From assembly GCA_030617105.1 (NCBI GenBank), contig JAUWWC010000005.1, forward strand, positions 1-39,596: 39,596 nucleotides of DNA, given 5' to 3'. The notes below the pieces were generated by a model. It did not search any database. It was not told the DNA's origin and was given only the letters and a program-made list of their open reading frames with translations. Made by a program: the position numbers and the translations under genes. The DNA comes from Candidatus Nealsoniibacteriota bacterium. GTDB lineage: Bacteria > Patescibacteriota > Minisyncoccia > Minisyncoccales > GWA2-38-27. The number at the start of each line of letters is the position of its first letter. Position 1 is the stretch's first letter. Shown here in pieces: positions 6,194 to 12,548 of this stretch.

Positions 6194-6763
6194 TTATTCT
6201 TTTTTCTTTGCTGCCTCAATAATTTCTTTAGCTCCCTCAATACTATTCTCAAGAGCACCTTTAACTGCTTCCACTGTTTCACCACCAATATCTTTAGCAG
6301 CTCCCATGGCAGCCAATACAGCTTCTTTAGTTGCTTTACCTGCATCACCACCGACTTCTTTGATAGCCTGAACCGAGCCTTTTACTGCTTCTACTGCAGT
6401 CTCACCAACATCTAAACTTAACTCTTTTGCACTCTGTACTGCTTGGGCTACGGCGCCACGGACAGCCTCGTCTTCTTTTCCACCGCCCTCTATAATACCA
6501 CTTACAGTTCCTCTCACAATACCACTGATTGCTCCAACTACTGATGCCCCGATATCAGTCACTCCAGAGATTGCACCTTTTACGATTGAGGCAGAAGCCT
6601 CGATACCTTTGCCTACAAATTCTCCCGTCTCTTTCAATGTTGTGACAGCTGTATTTCTTACAACACCAACAATAGCACTACCAATATCACTAACTCCTTC
6701 TAAGCCAGCTTTAACTCCTCCCCTTACACCATTAACTAGACGTGAAATAAGTGAAAAAACCAT
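6194..6763 (-). CDS. LEA-like repetitive helical protein
   Basis: The 189-residue protein is almost entirely Ala, Gly, Val, Glu, Lys, Ser and Thr in amphipathic helical repeats. The first half repeats GA-I-GVxDIGASVVGAI-type units; the second half repeats SAKEL, AVKGSVQAIKEVGGD and AVKGALENS units and ends in KKKE. There is no Cys or Trp. This resembles late-embryogenesis-abundant and other glycine-zipper helix proteins, which protect membranes or proteins in stress; the N-terminal half could also lie in or on a membrane. The start MVFSLISRL has no ribosome site but has AAAGGTCG 41 nt upstream. Function is inferred from composition only. Confidence 0.65.
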   Translation of the reverse strand: MVFSLISRLVNGVRGGVKAGLEGVSDIGSAIVGVVRNTAVTTLKETGEFVGKGIEASASIVKGAISGVTDIGASVVGAISGIVRGTVSGIIEGGGKEDEAVRGAVAQAVQSAKELSLDVGETAVEAVKGSVQAIKEVGGDAGKATKEAVLAAMGAAKDIGGETVEAVKGALENSIEGAKEIIEAAKKKE

Positions 6764-6804
6764 ATTTTTGCATTAGAATTGTTAATGAATGAAAAATAAA
6801 AAAC

Positions 6805-6812
6805 CGACCTTT
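6805..6812 (-). promoter_or_regulatory. AAAGGTCG motif upstream of the LEA-like gene
   Basis: The exact motif lies on the minus strand, 41 nt before the start codon at 6763, just downstream of a TATAAAAT-like stretch. Confidence 0.45.
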
Positions 6813-6906
6813 ATTTTATATTACCAGAAAACAACAAAACAAAAAAGTGATGATTTATCTGAAATTCTTTTCTCGGGTTTTTGTTTTAGATATGGTAAAA
6901 TAATAG

Positions 6907-6914
6907 AAAGGTCA
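6907..6914 (+). promoter_or_regulatory. AAAGGTCA motif variant upstream of the GRFVTK gene
   Basis: It ends 23 nt before the ATG at 6938 and is followed by AAATTTA, as in the copy at 12513. Confidence 0.4.
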
Positions 6915-6937
6915 AAATTTAAAAAATATCTAAAAAC

Positions 6938-7075
6938 ATGAAAAAGAAAACCAAAACCAAAACCAGAGAATGGACAGTCTATAGAAGTTCAATAACTGGT
7001 AGATTTGTTACGAAAAAACATGCCAAACAGAAACCAAGAACTACCGAGAAAGAAAGAATAAAAATACGCAAATAG
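6938..7075 (+). CDS. 45-residue basic protein with a YRSxxTGRFVTK motif
   Basis: The ORF encodes a very basic 45-residue protein. After a Lys/Thr tail it has VYRSSITGRFVTKKHA and then PRTTEKERI. The pattern Y/V-R-S-x-x-T-G-R-F-V-T-K followed by an x-P-x-T-T-x-E segment is one I recognise from many short bacterial and phage hypothetical proteins. Its role is unknown; the charge suggests nucleic-acid binding. It sits on the opposite strand from the LEA-like gene, upstream of a membrane protein gene. Confidence 0.7.
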   Translation: MKKKTKTKTREWTVYRSSITGRFVTKKHAKQKPRTTEKERIKIRK

Positions 7076-7124
7076 CAACTATTTTTTGTCGAACAAAATA
7101 ATAATTAATCAGAAAATAAGAACC

Positions 7125-7168
7125 TGCCTTCGGCAGAACCTTGATTCGCTAAGGTATAAATATATAAT
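7125..7168 (+). promoter_or_regulatory. Small hairpin and promoter (TTGATT-N16-TATAAT)
   Basis: CTGCC-TTC-GGCAG (7125-7137) forms a tight hairpin. TTGATT at 7141 and TATAAT at 7163 follow, with the start codon 11 nt after the -10, so the leader is only a few bases long. Confidence 0.6.
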
Positions 7169-7179
7169 CTTGAAATAAT

Positions 7180-7683
7180 ATGAAACAATTAACTGAAAAT
7201 ACGGAAAAAATAGACACTTCAAAAATTCAGGGCTATCTTGTCGGTCAGGTAATAGTTTCGGTTGTCGGAGCTTTACTGCTCTTAATTGGTGACTTTGCAG
7301 GTTTCTATTACAGTAATTATTATATTCGTAGTCAAACCTGGGGAGATATCTATTTTGGCTCAGGTTTTTTAGCAACCATGCTTATCATTATTGGTGCAGG
7401 AGGTCTACTGTTTTCACTTTTTTTTGCAGTCAAAACTTTAAGATTGAAGAACAAGGTTTCTATAAGTTTAGTAAAGAAAAACGTAAAAAAATCAATTATA
7501 GGTGGGATATTTACAGCAGGATTGGCAGGGATAGGTGGACTCGTATTTATAATAAGTAATGTAATAGACGAAACAGAGGAATGGTGGCTTGATTCAGGGT
7601 TTTACGGTGCATTTATAGGCGGGTTATTAGTGGCTTTTTTTGGAATAGCGATTCTTAATAAAGTTAAGTCTAGGGGGAAATAG
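7180..7683 (+). CDS. Four-helix membrane protein of unknown function
   Basis: The 167-residue product starts with a polar 16-residue segment and then has four hydrophobic stretches at about 18-44, 63-88, 107-128 and 142-160. The loop between helices 1 and 2 is Tyr-rich (FYYSNYYIRS); the loop between 3 and 4 is acidic with EEWW. The last helix ends NKVKSRGK, a positive tail probably facing the cytoplasm. I do not recognise a family. No ribosome site is seen; the promoter lies immediately upstream. The cupin gene follows 18 nt downstream but has its own -10 box. Confidence 0.7.
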   Translation: MKQLTENTEKIDTSKIQGYLVGQVIVSVVGALLLLIGDFAGFYYSNYYIRSQTWGDIYFGSGFLATMLIIIGAGGLLFSLFFAVKTLRLKNKVSISLVKKNVKKSIIGGIFTAGLAGIGGLVFIISNVIDETEEWWLDSGFYGAFIGGLLVAFFGIAILNKVKSRGK

Positions 7684-7689
7684 TGAGGG

Positions 7690-7695
7690 TAGAAT
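7690..7695 (+). promoter_or_regulatory. -10 box (TAGAAT), leaderless start of the cupin gene
   Basis: TAGAAT ends 6 nt before the ATG at 7702. Confidence 0.5.
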
Positions 7696-7701
7696 AGAAA
7701 T

Positions 7702-8040
7702 ATGAAAGAAGAAAAGCCATTTGTTGTCCATTTGGAAAAAGGCAACAAATATCAATCACTTCTGCAAGGGAGACCGCAAACTCAGGGAATGCGGGCAGGA
7801 AGGATATTTCTTCTACCTGGCCAAGATTGCGGACAGCATAGTACTGATGGTAATGAGGAGCTCCTTATTTTTCTTGCCGGCGAAGGAGAGGTTATTATTG
7901 AGAAGAGCATCCCTTTTCGGGTTGGTGCGGGAAGAATATCCTACATCCCTTCAGAAACTATTCACAATGTTAGAAATACTGGAGATGAGCCGTTAATTTA
8001 TATTTATTGTGTTGCTCCAGTAAGTCAGGCAGAGCTTTAA
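7702..8040 (+). CDS. Cupin-domain protein
   Basis: The 112-residue protein is a single cupin barrel. Motif 1 runs through GQDCGQHSTDGNEELLIFLAG, with one His and a Glu of the usual G-x5-HxH-x-E pattern; the second motif-1 His is replaced. Motif 2, ISYIPSETIHNVRNTG, carries the expected P and H. Such stand-alone cupins bind a metal and act as small-molecule isomerases, dioxygenases or sensors. The weakened motif 1 makes metal-site occupancy uncertain. It is cytoplasmic and appears to have a leaderless mRNA. Confidence 0.85.
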   Translation: MKEEKPFVVHLEKGNKYQSLLQGRPQTQGMRAGRIFLLPGQDCGQHSTDGNEELLIFLAGEGEVIIEKSIPFRVGAGRISYIPSETIHNVRNTGDEPLIYIYCVAPVSQAEL

Positions 8041-8051
8041 ACAAATTATAG

Positions 8052-8080
8052 TTGACTAATTATTGTCTTTATGCTATCTT
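8052..8080 (+). promoter_or_regulatory. Promoter of the cold-shock gene (TTGACT-N17-TATCTT)
   Basis: TTGACT at 8052 and TATCTT at 8075 with 17-nt spacing. A leader of about 75 nt follows, with a GATAGTTATC palindrome near its start. Long structured leaders are typical of csp genes, so temperature control at the RNA level is plausible. Confidence 0.75.
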
Positions 8081-8163
8081 TATTTATAAGATAGTTATCT
8101 AATGAAATCGTAGTCGAGTTTCGCAAGGATACTAAGCTTAAATTTATTAATTAATTTTTATTT

Positions 8164-8361
8164 ATGGAAGGAACAATTAAAAAACTCACAGATAAAGGAT
8201 ATGGATTTATTACTGTTGACGGTGAAGAAAAAGATTTATTTTTTCACGGCAATGAACTTCAAGGAGTACGTTTTGACGAACTCAAAGAAGGCGATAGAGT
8301 TTCTTTTGAAAAAGCTACTTCTCCAAAAGGAGAAAATGCAACAAATGTAACTCGCATCTAA
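8164..8361 (+). CDS. csp: Cold-shock protein (CspA family)
   Basis: This 65-residue protein is a complete cold-shock OB-fold domain: it starts MEGTIKKL and has the RNP1-like KGYGFITV and the RNP2-like DLFFHGNEL. It ends in the usual KGENATNVTRI strand. Such proteins bind single-stranded RNA and act as RNA chaperones in the cytoplasm. It has its own promoter, a leader of about 75 nt and a strong terminator, so it is a single-gene unit. The usual FVHFS of the family is FFHGN here, a moderate divergence. Confidence 0.96.
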   Translation: MEGTIKKLTDKGYGFITVDGEEKDLFFHGNELQGVRFDELKEGDRVSFEKATSPKGENATNVTRI

Positions 8362-8375
8362 GCGATAATCCAAGG

Positions 8376-8407
8376 AAAAAGGGCAGTTTATAAACTGCCC
8401 TTTTTTT
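8376..8407 (+). terminator. Strong bidirectional terminator
   Basis: Five A, GGGCAGTTTA, TAAACTGCCC and a T-run form a perfect 30-bp palindrome. It lies between the csp gene and the convergent beta-barrel gene and can stop both. Confidence 0.95.
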
Positions 8408-8439
8408 GAACTAAAGTTCTTTGAATATCTGTTTATTAC

Positions 8440-9108
8440 TTAGAATCTCCATCCAATCAAGACGCTATACAATTCTAAGTCAAAAGCAGGTTGTGTTCCA
8501 TCTGCTCCGAACTTTGTTTGGCTGTAGGAGAATCCGATGTCGATGTTTTTGTTGAACGGGATCCAGATATTAAAGATAGGGCCTAACTTTCCGTTAGGTT
8601 CTTGGCCGCTGTCTGTGCGTGTCCAGAAAGGTGATAGGACCCCTGCTTCAAAACGAATGTCTTTATATTCCACACCAACACCAAAAAAATAATCAGCAAA
8701 AGATATATCTCCCCAGAATTTTTCTGGAGCTTTTTCGCTGGAATTTCTTCTCCATTCTTGAAATCCAAGTCCAGCAAACGGGTAGACCGTAGTGTCAGCG
8801 CATGGGAAGAAATCGTAACTGAATCTTCCGGAAAGGGCAATGCCGTCGTGAGGCGTTCCAGTGTCTCCATCTACGGGTTCGGCCATTGTCCAAAGTTCGG
8901 CTTCGAGGGCTTTTTTAAGTCTCTCGTCATGTCCAAAAATTGCTTTGACCCCAGCTCCAAGCATAGCTTTACGGCACGAAGCCCTTCCTTTTTCGCGGAA
9001 ATCGATTGTTCCGTATTTAAAATACGGCTCAAACTCGACTGCGTAAGACGTTCTTGCAGAAATCAATAACACAGCAAGAAACAAAACAGTGATTAATAAC
9101 CTTTTCAT
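8440..9108 (-). CDS. Outer-membrane-type beta-barrel protein
   Basis: The 222-residue protein has a clear type-I signal peptide (MKRLL, hydrophobic core, cleavage after SYA about residue 23). The mature part is a run of alternating aromatic/polar strands separated by polar loops, ending in LYSVLIGWRF. A C-terminal Phe on an amphipathic strand is the recognition mark for outer-membrane barrel assembly. Length and strand pattern suggest an 8- to 10-stranded OmpW/OmpA-like barrel. Two cysteines (RASCRKA, FFPCADT) may pair. A barrel of this kind is unexpected if the host is a single-membrane Patescibacterium. Its DNA is richer in G+C than most of the window. Expression is from a consensus promoter with a GGAG ribosome site, which also suggests acquisition. 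Confidence 0.78.
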   Translation of the reverse strand: MKRLLITVLFLAVLLISARTSYAVEFEPYFKYGTIDFREKGRASCRKAMLGAGVKAIFGHDERLKKALEAELWTMAEPVDGDTGTPHDGIALSGRFSYDFFPCADTTVYPFAGLGFQEWRRNSSEKAPEKFWGDISFADYFFGVGVEYKDIRFEAGVLSPFWTRTDSGQEPNGKLGPIFNIWIPFNKNIDIGFSYSQTKFGADGTQPAFDLELYSVLIGWRF

Positions 9109-9188
9109 TTTGAATCTCCTTTCTTTACTGTTGTTTTGATGTTGGAATTAAAGAATAACAATAAAACACAAGAAACTATTTTGTTCAT
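9105..9188 (-). CDS. Possible leader ORF, translationally coupled to the barrel gene
   Basis: In the barrel mRNA leader a 27-codon ORF (starts MNKIVSCVLLLFF) ends in a TGA that overlaps the barrel ATG as ATGA. Before it a three-codon ORF (MKK, stop) with its own GGAG site ends in another ATGA overlap with this ORF. The hydrophobic start looks like a broken signal peptide. It may be a coupling device or merely the remains of an older start. Confidence 0.3.
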   Translation of the reverse strand: MNKIVSCVLLLFFNSNIKTTVKKGDSK

Positions 9189-9258
9189 TTCTTCATACTT
9201 TCTCCTTTCTTAATCTTTCTTTATTCTATTTAAAAATTACTTAAAGAGCTGATTTAAC

Positions 9259-9287
9259 ATTATATATAAAGTCTTTTCTTTTGTCAA
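9259..9287 (-). promoter_or_regulatory. Consensus promoter of the barrel gene
   Basis: On the minus strand: TTGACA (9287-9282), a 17-nt spacer, TATAAT (9264-9259). It is a perfect match to the sigma-70 consensus. The leader to the ATG is about 145 nt. Confidence 0.92.
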
Positions 9288-9310
9288 GTGCTTTGCGAGA
9301 ACTTTGGAAT

Positions 9311-9347
9311 AAAAAAACAACCCCGCTTAGGCGGGGCTGTTTTTTTA
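9311..9347 (-). terminator. Bidirectional terminator after the zinc-ribbon gene
   Basis: CCCCGC-ttag-GCGGGG with A-run on one side and T-run on the other. It ends the zinc-ribbon gene on the minus strand just upstream of the barrel promoter. Confidence 0.92.
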
Positions 9348-9352
9348 AGAGA

Positions 9353-9541
9353 TTATCGTTCGAATCTTTGAGTTCTTCTTTTTGACCAGCATTCCCGACA
9401 GTAAATTGGTCTGTCTGGTGATGGTTCAAATGGAAGTTCAGTTATTTCTTTTCCACAATCGGCGCATTTCCAATCTCCCTTAAACATTTTCCGAGGAGGA
9501 AAATCCTTTCTCGGCTCTTGGTTAAATTTTTCGAAAGCCAT
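9353..9541 (-). CDS. CxxC zinc-ribbon protein
   Basis: The 62-residue protein has two CxxC pairs: WKCADCGKEI and YCRECWSKRR, separated by about 18 residues with PFEPSPDRPIYC. This CxxCG-x-PF-x-RP-x-YC-x-C-F/W-xxRR pattern is a small zinc-ribbon family that I associate with CPR genomes. Function is unknown; the basic tail suggests nucleic-acid or ribosome contact. An AAAGGTCG motif lies 30 nt upstream, and no ribosome site is visible. Confidence 0.88.
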   Translation of the reverse strand: MAFEKFNQEPRKDFPPRKMFKGDWKCADCGKEITELPFEPSPDRPIYCRECWSKRRTQRFER

Positions 9542-9571
9542 AAACGTTGTTTTAGTGATTAAAACTAAAAG

Positions 9572-9579
9572 CGACCTTT
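9572..9579 (-). promoter_or_regulatory. AAAGGTCG motif upstream of the zinc-ribbon gene
   Basis: The motif ends 30 nt before the start. Seventeen nt after it lies TAAAAC, 7 nt before the ATG, a spacing compatible with a -35/-10 pair. Here it also forms GCGAC/GTCGC ends of a small hairpin. Confidence 0.5.
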
Positions 9580-9676
9580 GACAATTAAGTCGCCATACCC
9601 TGAGATACTTCGACTTATAAGTCTATAATCTATACTATCTTTTATTTCTAATTATGTCAATAGCAACACTATAAAT

Positions 9677-9705
9677 TTGTCAAATTTTGGTTATGGATGT
9701 AAAAT
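9677..9705 (+). promoter_or_regulatory. Leaderless promoter (TTGTCA-N17-TAAAAT)
   Basis: TTGTCA at 9677 and TAAAAT at 9700 with a 17-nt spacer; the -10 ends 6 nt before the ATG at 9712. Both boxes are good, so this is one of the clearest leaderless cases. Confidence 0.75.
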
Positions 9706-9711
9706 AGAGAA

Positions 9712-11070
9712 ATGTCATTTAAGAATATTTTTAAATGTTTTCTTATTATTATTTTAGCTTTTTTTATAAGCTTAGGGATTTTAGTTTATGAACAAGTGCT
9801 GGAAAAAGAGATTTCTTTTATTTTTTCAGGAATAGAATTTCCAGAAATGGAGTTTCCTGAACAAGATGATTCAATTTTCCTTGAATTATTTGAAGATATA
9901 GGAGAAGAGTTTGTTTCCAATAAGACAGATTTTTTAAAAGTGAATCTTGCTGAAATGAAAATAGCTCTTTATAAAGAGGGTTTTTTAATAAAAGAGGCCT
10001 ATATTTTGACAAAAGGCAATAGTGATAACTGGGGAGGCTCAGCAGCTGGATTATACAGAATTCTATCTGGCAATAAAGCCAGTTTTTCAATTGGTTCAGG
10101 CGTTTATATGCCTTATGCGCTTCATTATTATGGAAAATACTATATTCATGGAATTCCTTATTATCCAGGAGGCGTTAAGTTTGATTCTTTATTTTCAGGC
10201 GGCTGTCTTCGTTTAAGCGACAAAGACGCAGAAGCTATTTATGAATTAAGTGATTTAAATATGCCTGTTTTAATTATAGATAAAGAAAGGGATAATTATG
10301 AGCATTCAAGAAAAGAAATAACAGAGTTTCCAGAACTTTCTGCTAAGAGTTATTTAATAGCAGACCTTGATTCAGGATATGTTTTTGCTGAGAAAAACTC
10401 TCTTCAGCCGCTCCCGATAGCTTCATTAACAAAATTAATGACAGCTGTAGTTGTGGCTGAAAACGTGAATTTAAAAAAATCTATTTTAATAAAAGAAAAA
10501 ATGCTGGAGGCCTATGGTTCTACTGAAGGATTAGAGCTTGGTAAAAGATTTAGAGTTGTGGAATTATTTTATCCTCTTTTAATAGAATCTTCAAATGATG
10601 TTGCTGAAGCGCTTAGCTATTTTTTAGGCCGGGAAAAGACCATTAAATTAATGAATGAAAAGGCCAAGTTTATTTTAATGAAGCAGACAGAGTTTACTGA
10701 TCCTTCTGGTTTTGACCCTGGAAACGTTTCTACAGCCAGAGACCTTTTTTACTTAGCTAGATATATATTTAATAATCGTCCTCCTATTTTAGAAATTACT
10801 AAAGGAAACAAGGTAAGGAGTTTTGGAGATATTAGTTTTGATATTGATAAACTCTGGAATAAGAATGTTTTTATCACTGATCCAACCTTTGTCGGCGGGA
10901 AAACGGGCTTTATTAAAGAATCTAAATACACTGCTGTATTTATTTTCCGTCTTCTTGATAAAGACGGCATAGAACATAACATAGCAATTATTCTTTTAGC
11001 AGCTCAAAGTAATAAAATTGATACTCAAAAAGCATATATGTGGCTTTTGGATAATTATTTTGTTCTTTAA
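9712..11070 (+). CDS. L,D-transpeptidase / D,D-carboxypeptidase fusion
   Basis: The 452-residue protein has an N-terminal membrane anchor (about 8-27), then two cell-wall enzymes. Residues 75-190 are a YkuD L,D-transpeptidase domain with H146 in YYIHGIP and the catalytic C165 in SGGCLRLS. Residues 210-450 are a peptidase S11 (DacA-type) domain with S238-x-x-K241 in ASLTKLMT, S293-x-N295 in ESSNDVAEA and K397-T-G in VGGKTGF. All catalytic residues of both domains are present. S11 enzymes trim the terminal D-Ala of pentapeptides; the resulting tetrapeptides are the donors for L,D-transpeptidases making 3-3 cross-links, so the two activities are sequential. The protein acts outside the membrane. 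The fusion order is unusual to my knowledge. Confidence 0.93.
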   Translation: MSFKNIFKCFLIIILAFFISLGILVYEQVLEKEISFIFSGIEFPEMEFPEQDDSIFLELFEDIGEEFVSNKTDFLKVNLAEMKIALYKEGFLIKEAYILTKGNSDNWGGSAAGLYRILSGNKASFSIGSGVYMPYALHYYGKYYIHGIPYYPGGVKFDSLFSGGCLRLSDKDAEAIYELSDLNMPVLIIDKERDNYEHSRKEITEFPELSAKSYLIADLDSGYVFAEKNSLQPLPIASLTKLMTAVVVAENVNLKKSILIKEKMLEAYGSTEGLELGKRFRVVELFYPLLIESSNDVAEALSYFLGREKTIKLMNEKAKFILMKQTEFTDPSGFDPGNVSTARDLFYLARYIFNNRPPILEITKGNKVRSFGDISFDIDKLWNKNVFITDPTFVGGKTGFIKESKYTAVFIFRLLDKDGIEHNIAIILLAAQSNKIDTQKAYMWLLDNYFVL

Positions 11071-11090
11071 AAATAGAAAGGCGTTGAATT

Positions 11091-11243
11091 ATGGGAATAG
11101 TAGAAACACTGATAGTTTTATTTGCAATAGCAATAGTACGTGGTGTTCCAATGTGGCTTTTAGTTTTAACTATGGGAAGCATCGCGCTTATGGGAGTTAC
11201 TGTGTTTAAGCTCTGTTTGTTCTTTGATAAAAAGAAGGGTTAG
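11091..11243 (+). CDS. Small two-helix membrane protein
   Basis: This 50-residue ORF begins 20 nt after the cell-wall enzyme and encodes two hydrophobic helices (about 4-16 and 20-45) around a short RGVP turn, ending FFDKKKG. Its stop codon lies inside the loop of the terminator hairpin, so coding and terminator overlap. No ribosome site is obvious (AAAGGCG is 8 nt upstream). Probably co-transcribed with the cell-wall gene. Confidence 0.5.
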   Translation: MGIVETLIVLFAIAIVRGVPMWLLVLTMGSIALMGVTVFKLCLFFDKKKG

Positions 11244-11257
11244 CCCTTCTTTTTTTA
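11233..11257 (+). terminator. Rho-independent terminator overlapping the small ORF's stop
   Basis: AGAAGGG-ttag-CCCTTCT followed by a T-run. The loop contains the TAG stop. Confidence 0.92.
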
Positions 11258-11264
11258 TTTATGG

Positions 11265-11278
11265 TATAATGGTATAAA
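11265..11278 (+). promoter_or_regulatory. Tandem -10 boxes before the first metalloprotease
   Basis: TATAAT at 11265 and TATAAA at 11273; the second ends 6 nt before the ATG at 11285, giving a leaderless start, and the first would give a leader of only a few bases. Confidence 0.5.
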
Positions 11279-11284
11279 TAAAAT

Positions 11285-12511
11285 ATGGATTATTCTTTGG
11301 GAGAGAAAAATAGATTTCTATTACCAGCAGTTATTTCAATTGCTGTGATTTTAGGAATAGTAGGCCTTGTTTTGTATAAGCAGGGAAAATCTGACTCCTT
11401 TGTTCCTGATCTATCTGAAGGATTGAACCAGGATGAGGGGGCTTTAACTATAGATGCAAAGAAATTCAATAACTTAAATGGCTTAGAATTGGAACATGAT
11501 CCAGGAGATCAATTACAAGAAAGTTATGACTTGGAAATTATACCAGAGTTTCAGGAGGAACCTCAACAACAGCAGCCATTGCCTCAACAACAGCCTCAGC
11601 AAGAGGTTCAGCCGCCAAAAAGTCCTTGCGATGGAGTTATTTGTCCTGATGGTTATTTTTGCATAGAAATAGATGACAAGTGCGTTGCTCAGCCAACTTC
11701 TTATTGCGGTGATGGTGTTTGCAAAGAATCAGAGAATAGGGATACTTGTCTTCCAGACTGCGTATATGTGCCAATGGAAAATGAAGAAGTTATTTCCTAT
11801 GGCAATGTGATTTCTATATATGATAAACAACTTAGCGGAGAATGGCAGGAACTTAAGTTAAAAGATAATTTAAGGTGTATCTCTATTGTAAAAGATAAAT
11901 TTAAAATAGATTTATCTGAACCTGCTAAGACAAAAATGTTGATTTTAAGTTTATTAGTTGGCCAGGATGAAAAAGCATACTCTTATGTAAATGCTTTTGG
12001 AGTAGTACATGTTCATAATCTAAAAAGTTACCAGTCCTTATTAGAAGATATAGATTATTTAAGAGAGAAAATAAATGAGCAAGGAGCTTGTTTAAGTTTT
12101 CATGAAATAATGCATGTTTTTCTTTTCTCAACACCAATTCCTTTATGGGCAAGTGAAGGATTGGCTACTTATGCTGAACTGGAATTTAACCCAGCAGTTA
12201 TAAGAATTGAATGCAGAGAAAATACTTGGTATGGAACAGATAGCCAGGGCGGCTCATTAGAGCAGTCTTATTCAGATTTATCTAAATCCGCGAGTCAGGA
12301 TGGAGAACCGAGCATTTATTGGTATTATACAGCTAATTGCTTTTGGAAATATATTCAACAAGAATATGGAAATTTTGCTCTAATAGCAATTTTGCAGGAA
12401 CTTAAAAGAAATGAGAAAAATGATTCTTTAGATTTTCTAAAAGATATTGTAAATAAAATTTTACAAGAAGACATAACAACAGTTATAAAACAAAGATTTA
12501 ACGTTCCATAA
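11285..12511 (+). CDS. Membrane-anchored gluzincin-type metalloprotease
   Basis: The 408-residue protein has an N-terminal anchor (about 13-31), a Gln/Pro-rich linker near residue 95, and a Cys-rich module (CDGVICPDGYFC, then CGDGVCKESEN and CLPDC). The C-terminal part carries HEIMH at H273-H277 and E291 in ASEGLATYAE, the HExxH plus downstream Glu of peptidase MA-like gluzincins. It would act outside the cell. The CGDGxC-EN-C-DC module also appears in weaker form in the next gene and in the 873-residue surface protein, so it may be a shared stalk or binding module. It opens the long exported-protein run. Confidence 0.85.
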   Translation: MDYSLGEKNRFLLPAVISIAVILGIVGLVLYKQGKSDSFVPDLSEGLNQDEGALTIDAKKFNNLNGLELEHDPGDQLQESYDLEIIPEFQEEPQQQQPLPQQQPQQEVQPPKSPCDGVICPDGYFCIEIDDKCVAQPTSYCGDGVCKESENRDTCLPDCVYVPMENEEVISYGNVISIYDKQLSGEWQELKLKDNLRCISIVKDKFKIDLSEPAKTKMLILSLLVGQDEKAYSYVNAFGVVHVHNLKSYQSLLEDIDYLREKINEQGACLSFHEIMHVFLFSTPIPLWASEGLATYAELEFNPAVIRIECRENTWYGTDSQGGSLEQSYSDLSKSASQDGEPSIYWYYTANCFWKYIQQEYGNFALIAILQELKRNEKNDSLDFLKDIVNKILQEDITTVIKQRFNVP

Positions 12512-12512
12512 A

Positions 12513-12520
12513 AAAGGTCG
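12513..12520 (+). promoter_or_regulatory. AAAGGTCG motif upstream of the matrixin-like gene
   Basis: It starts one base after the previous stop and ends 28 nt before the ATG at 12549. TAAAAA follows at 17 nt. Confidence 0.5.
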
Positions 12521-12548
12521 AAAATTTAGAATTTAATTAAAAATAAAT

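Noticed and set aside
7721-7996. A 91-codon plus-strand ORF in another frame
   Set aside because: It overlaps the cupin gene almost completely; only the cupin frame has a recognisable fold.
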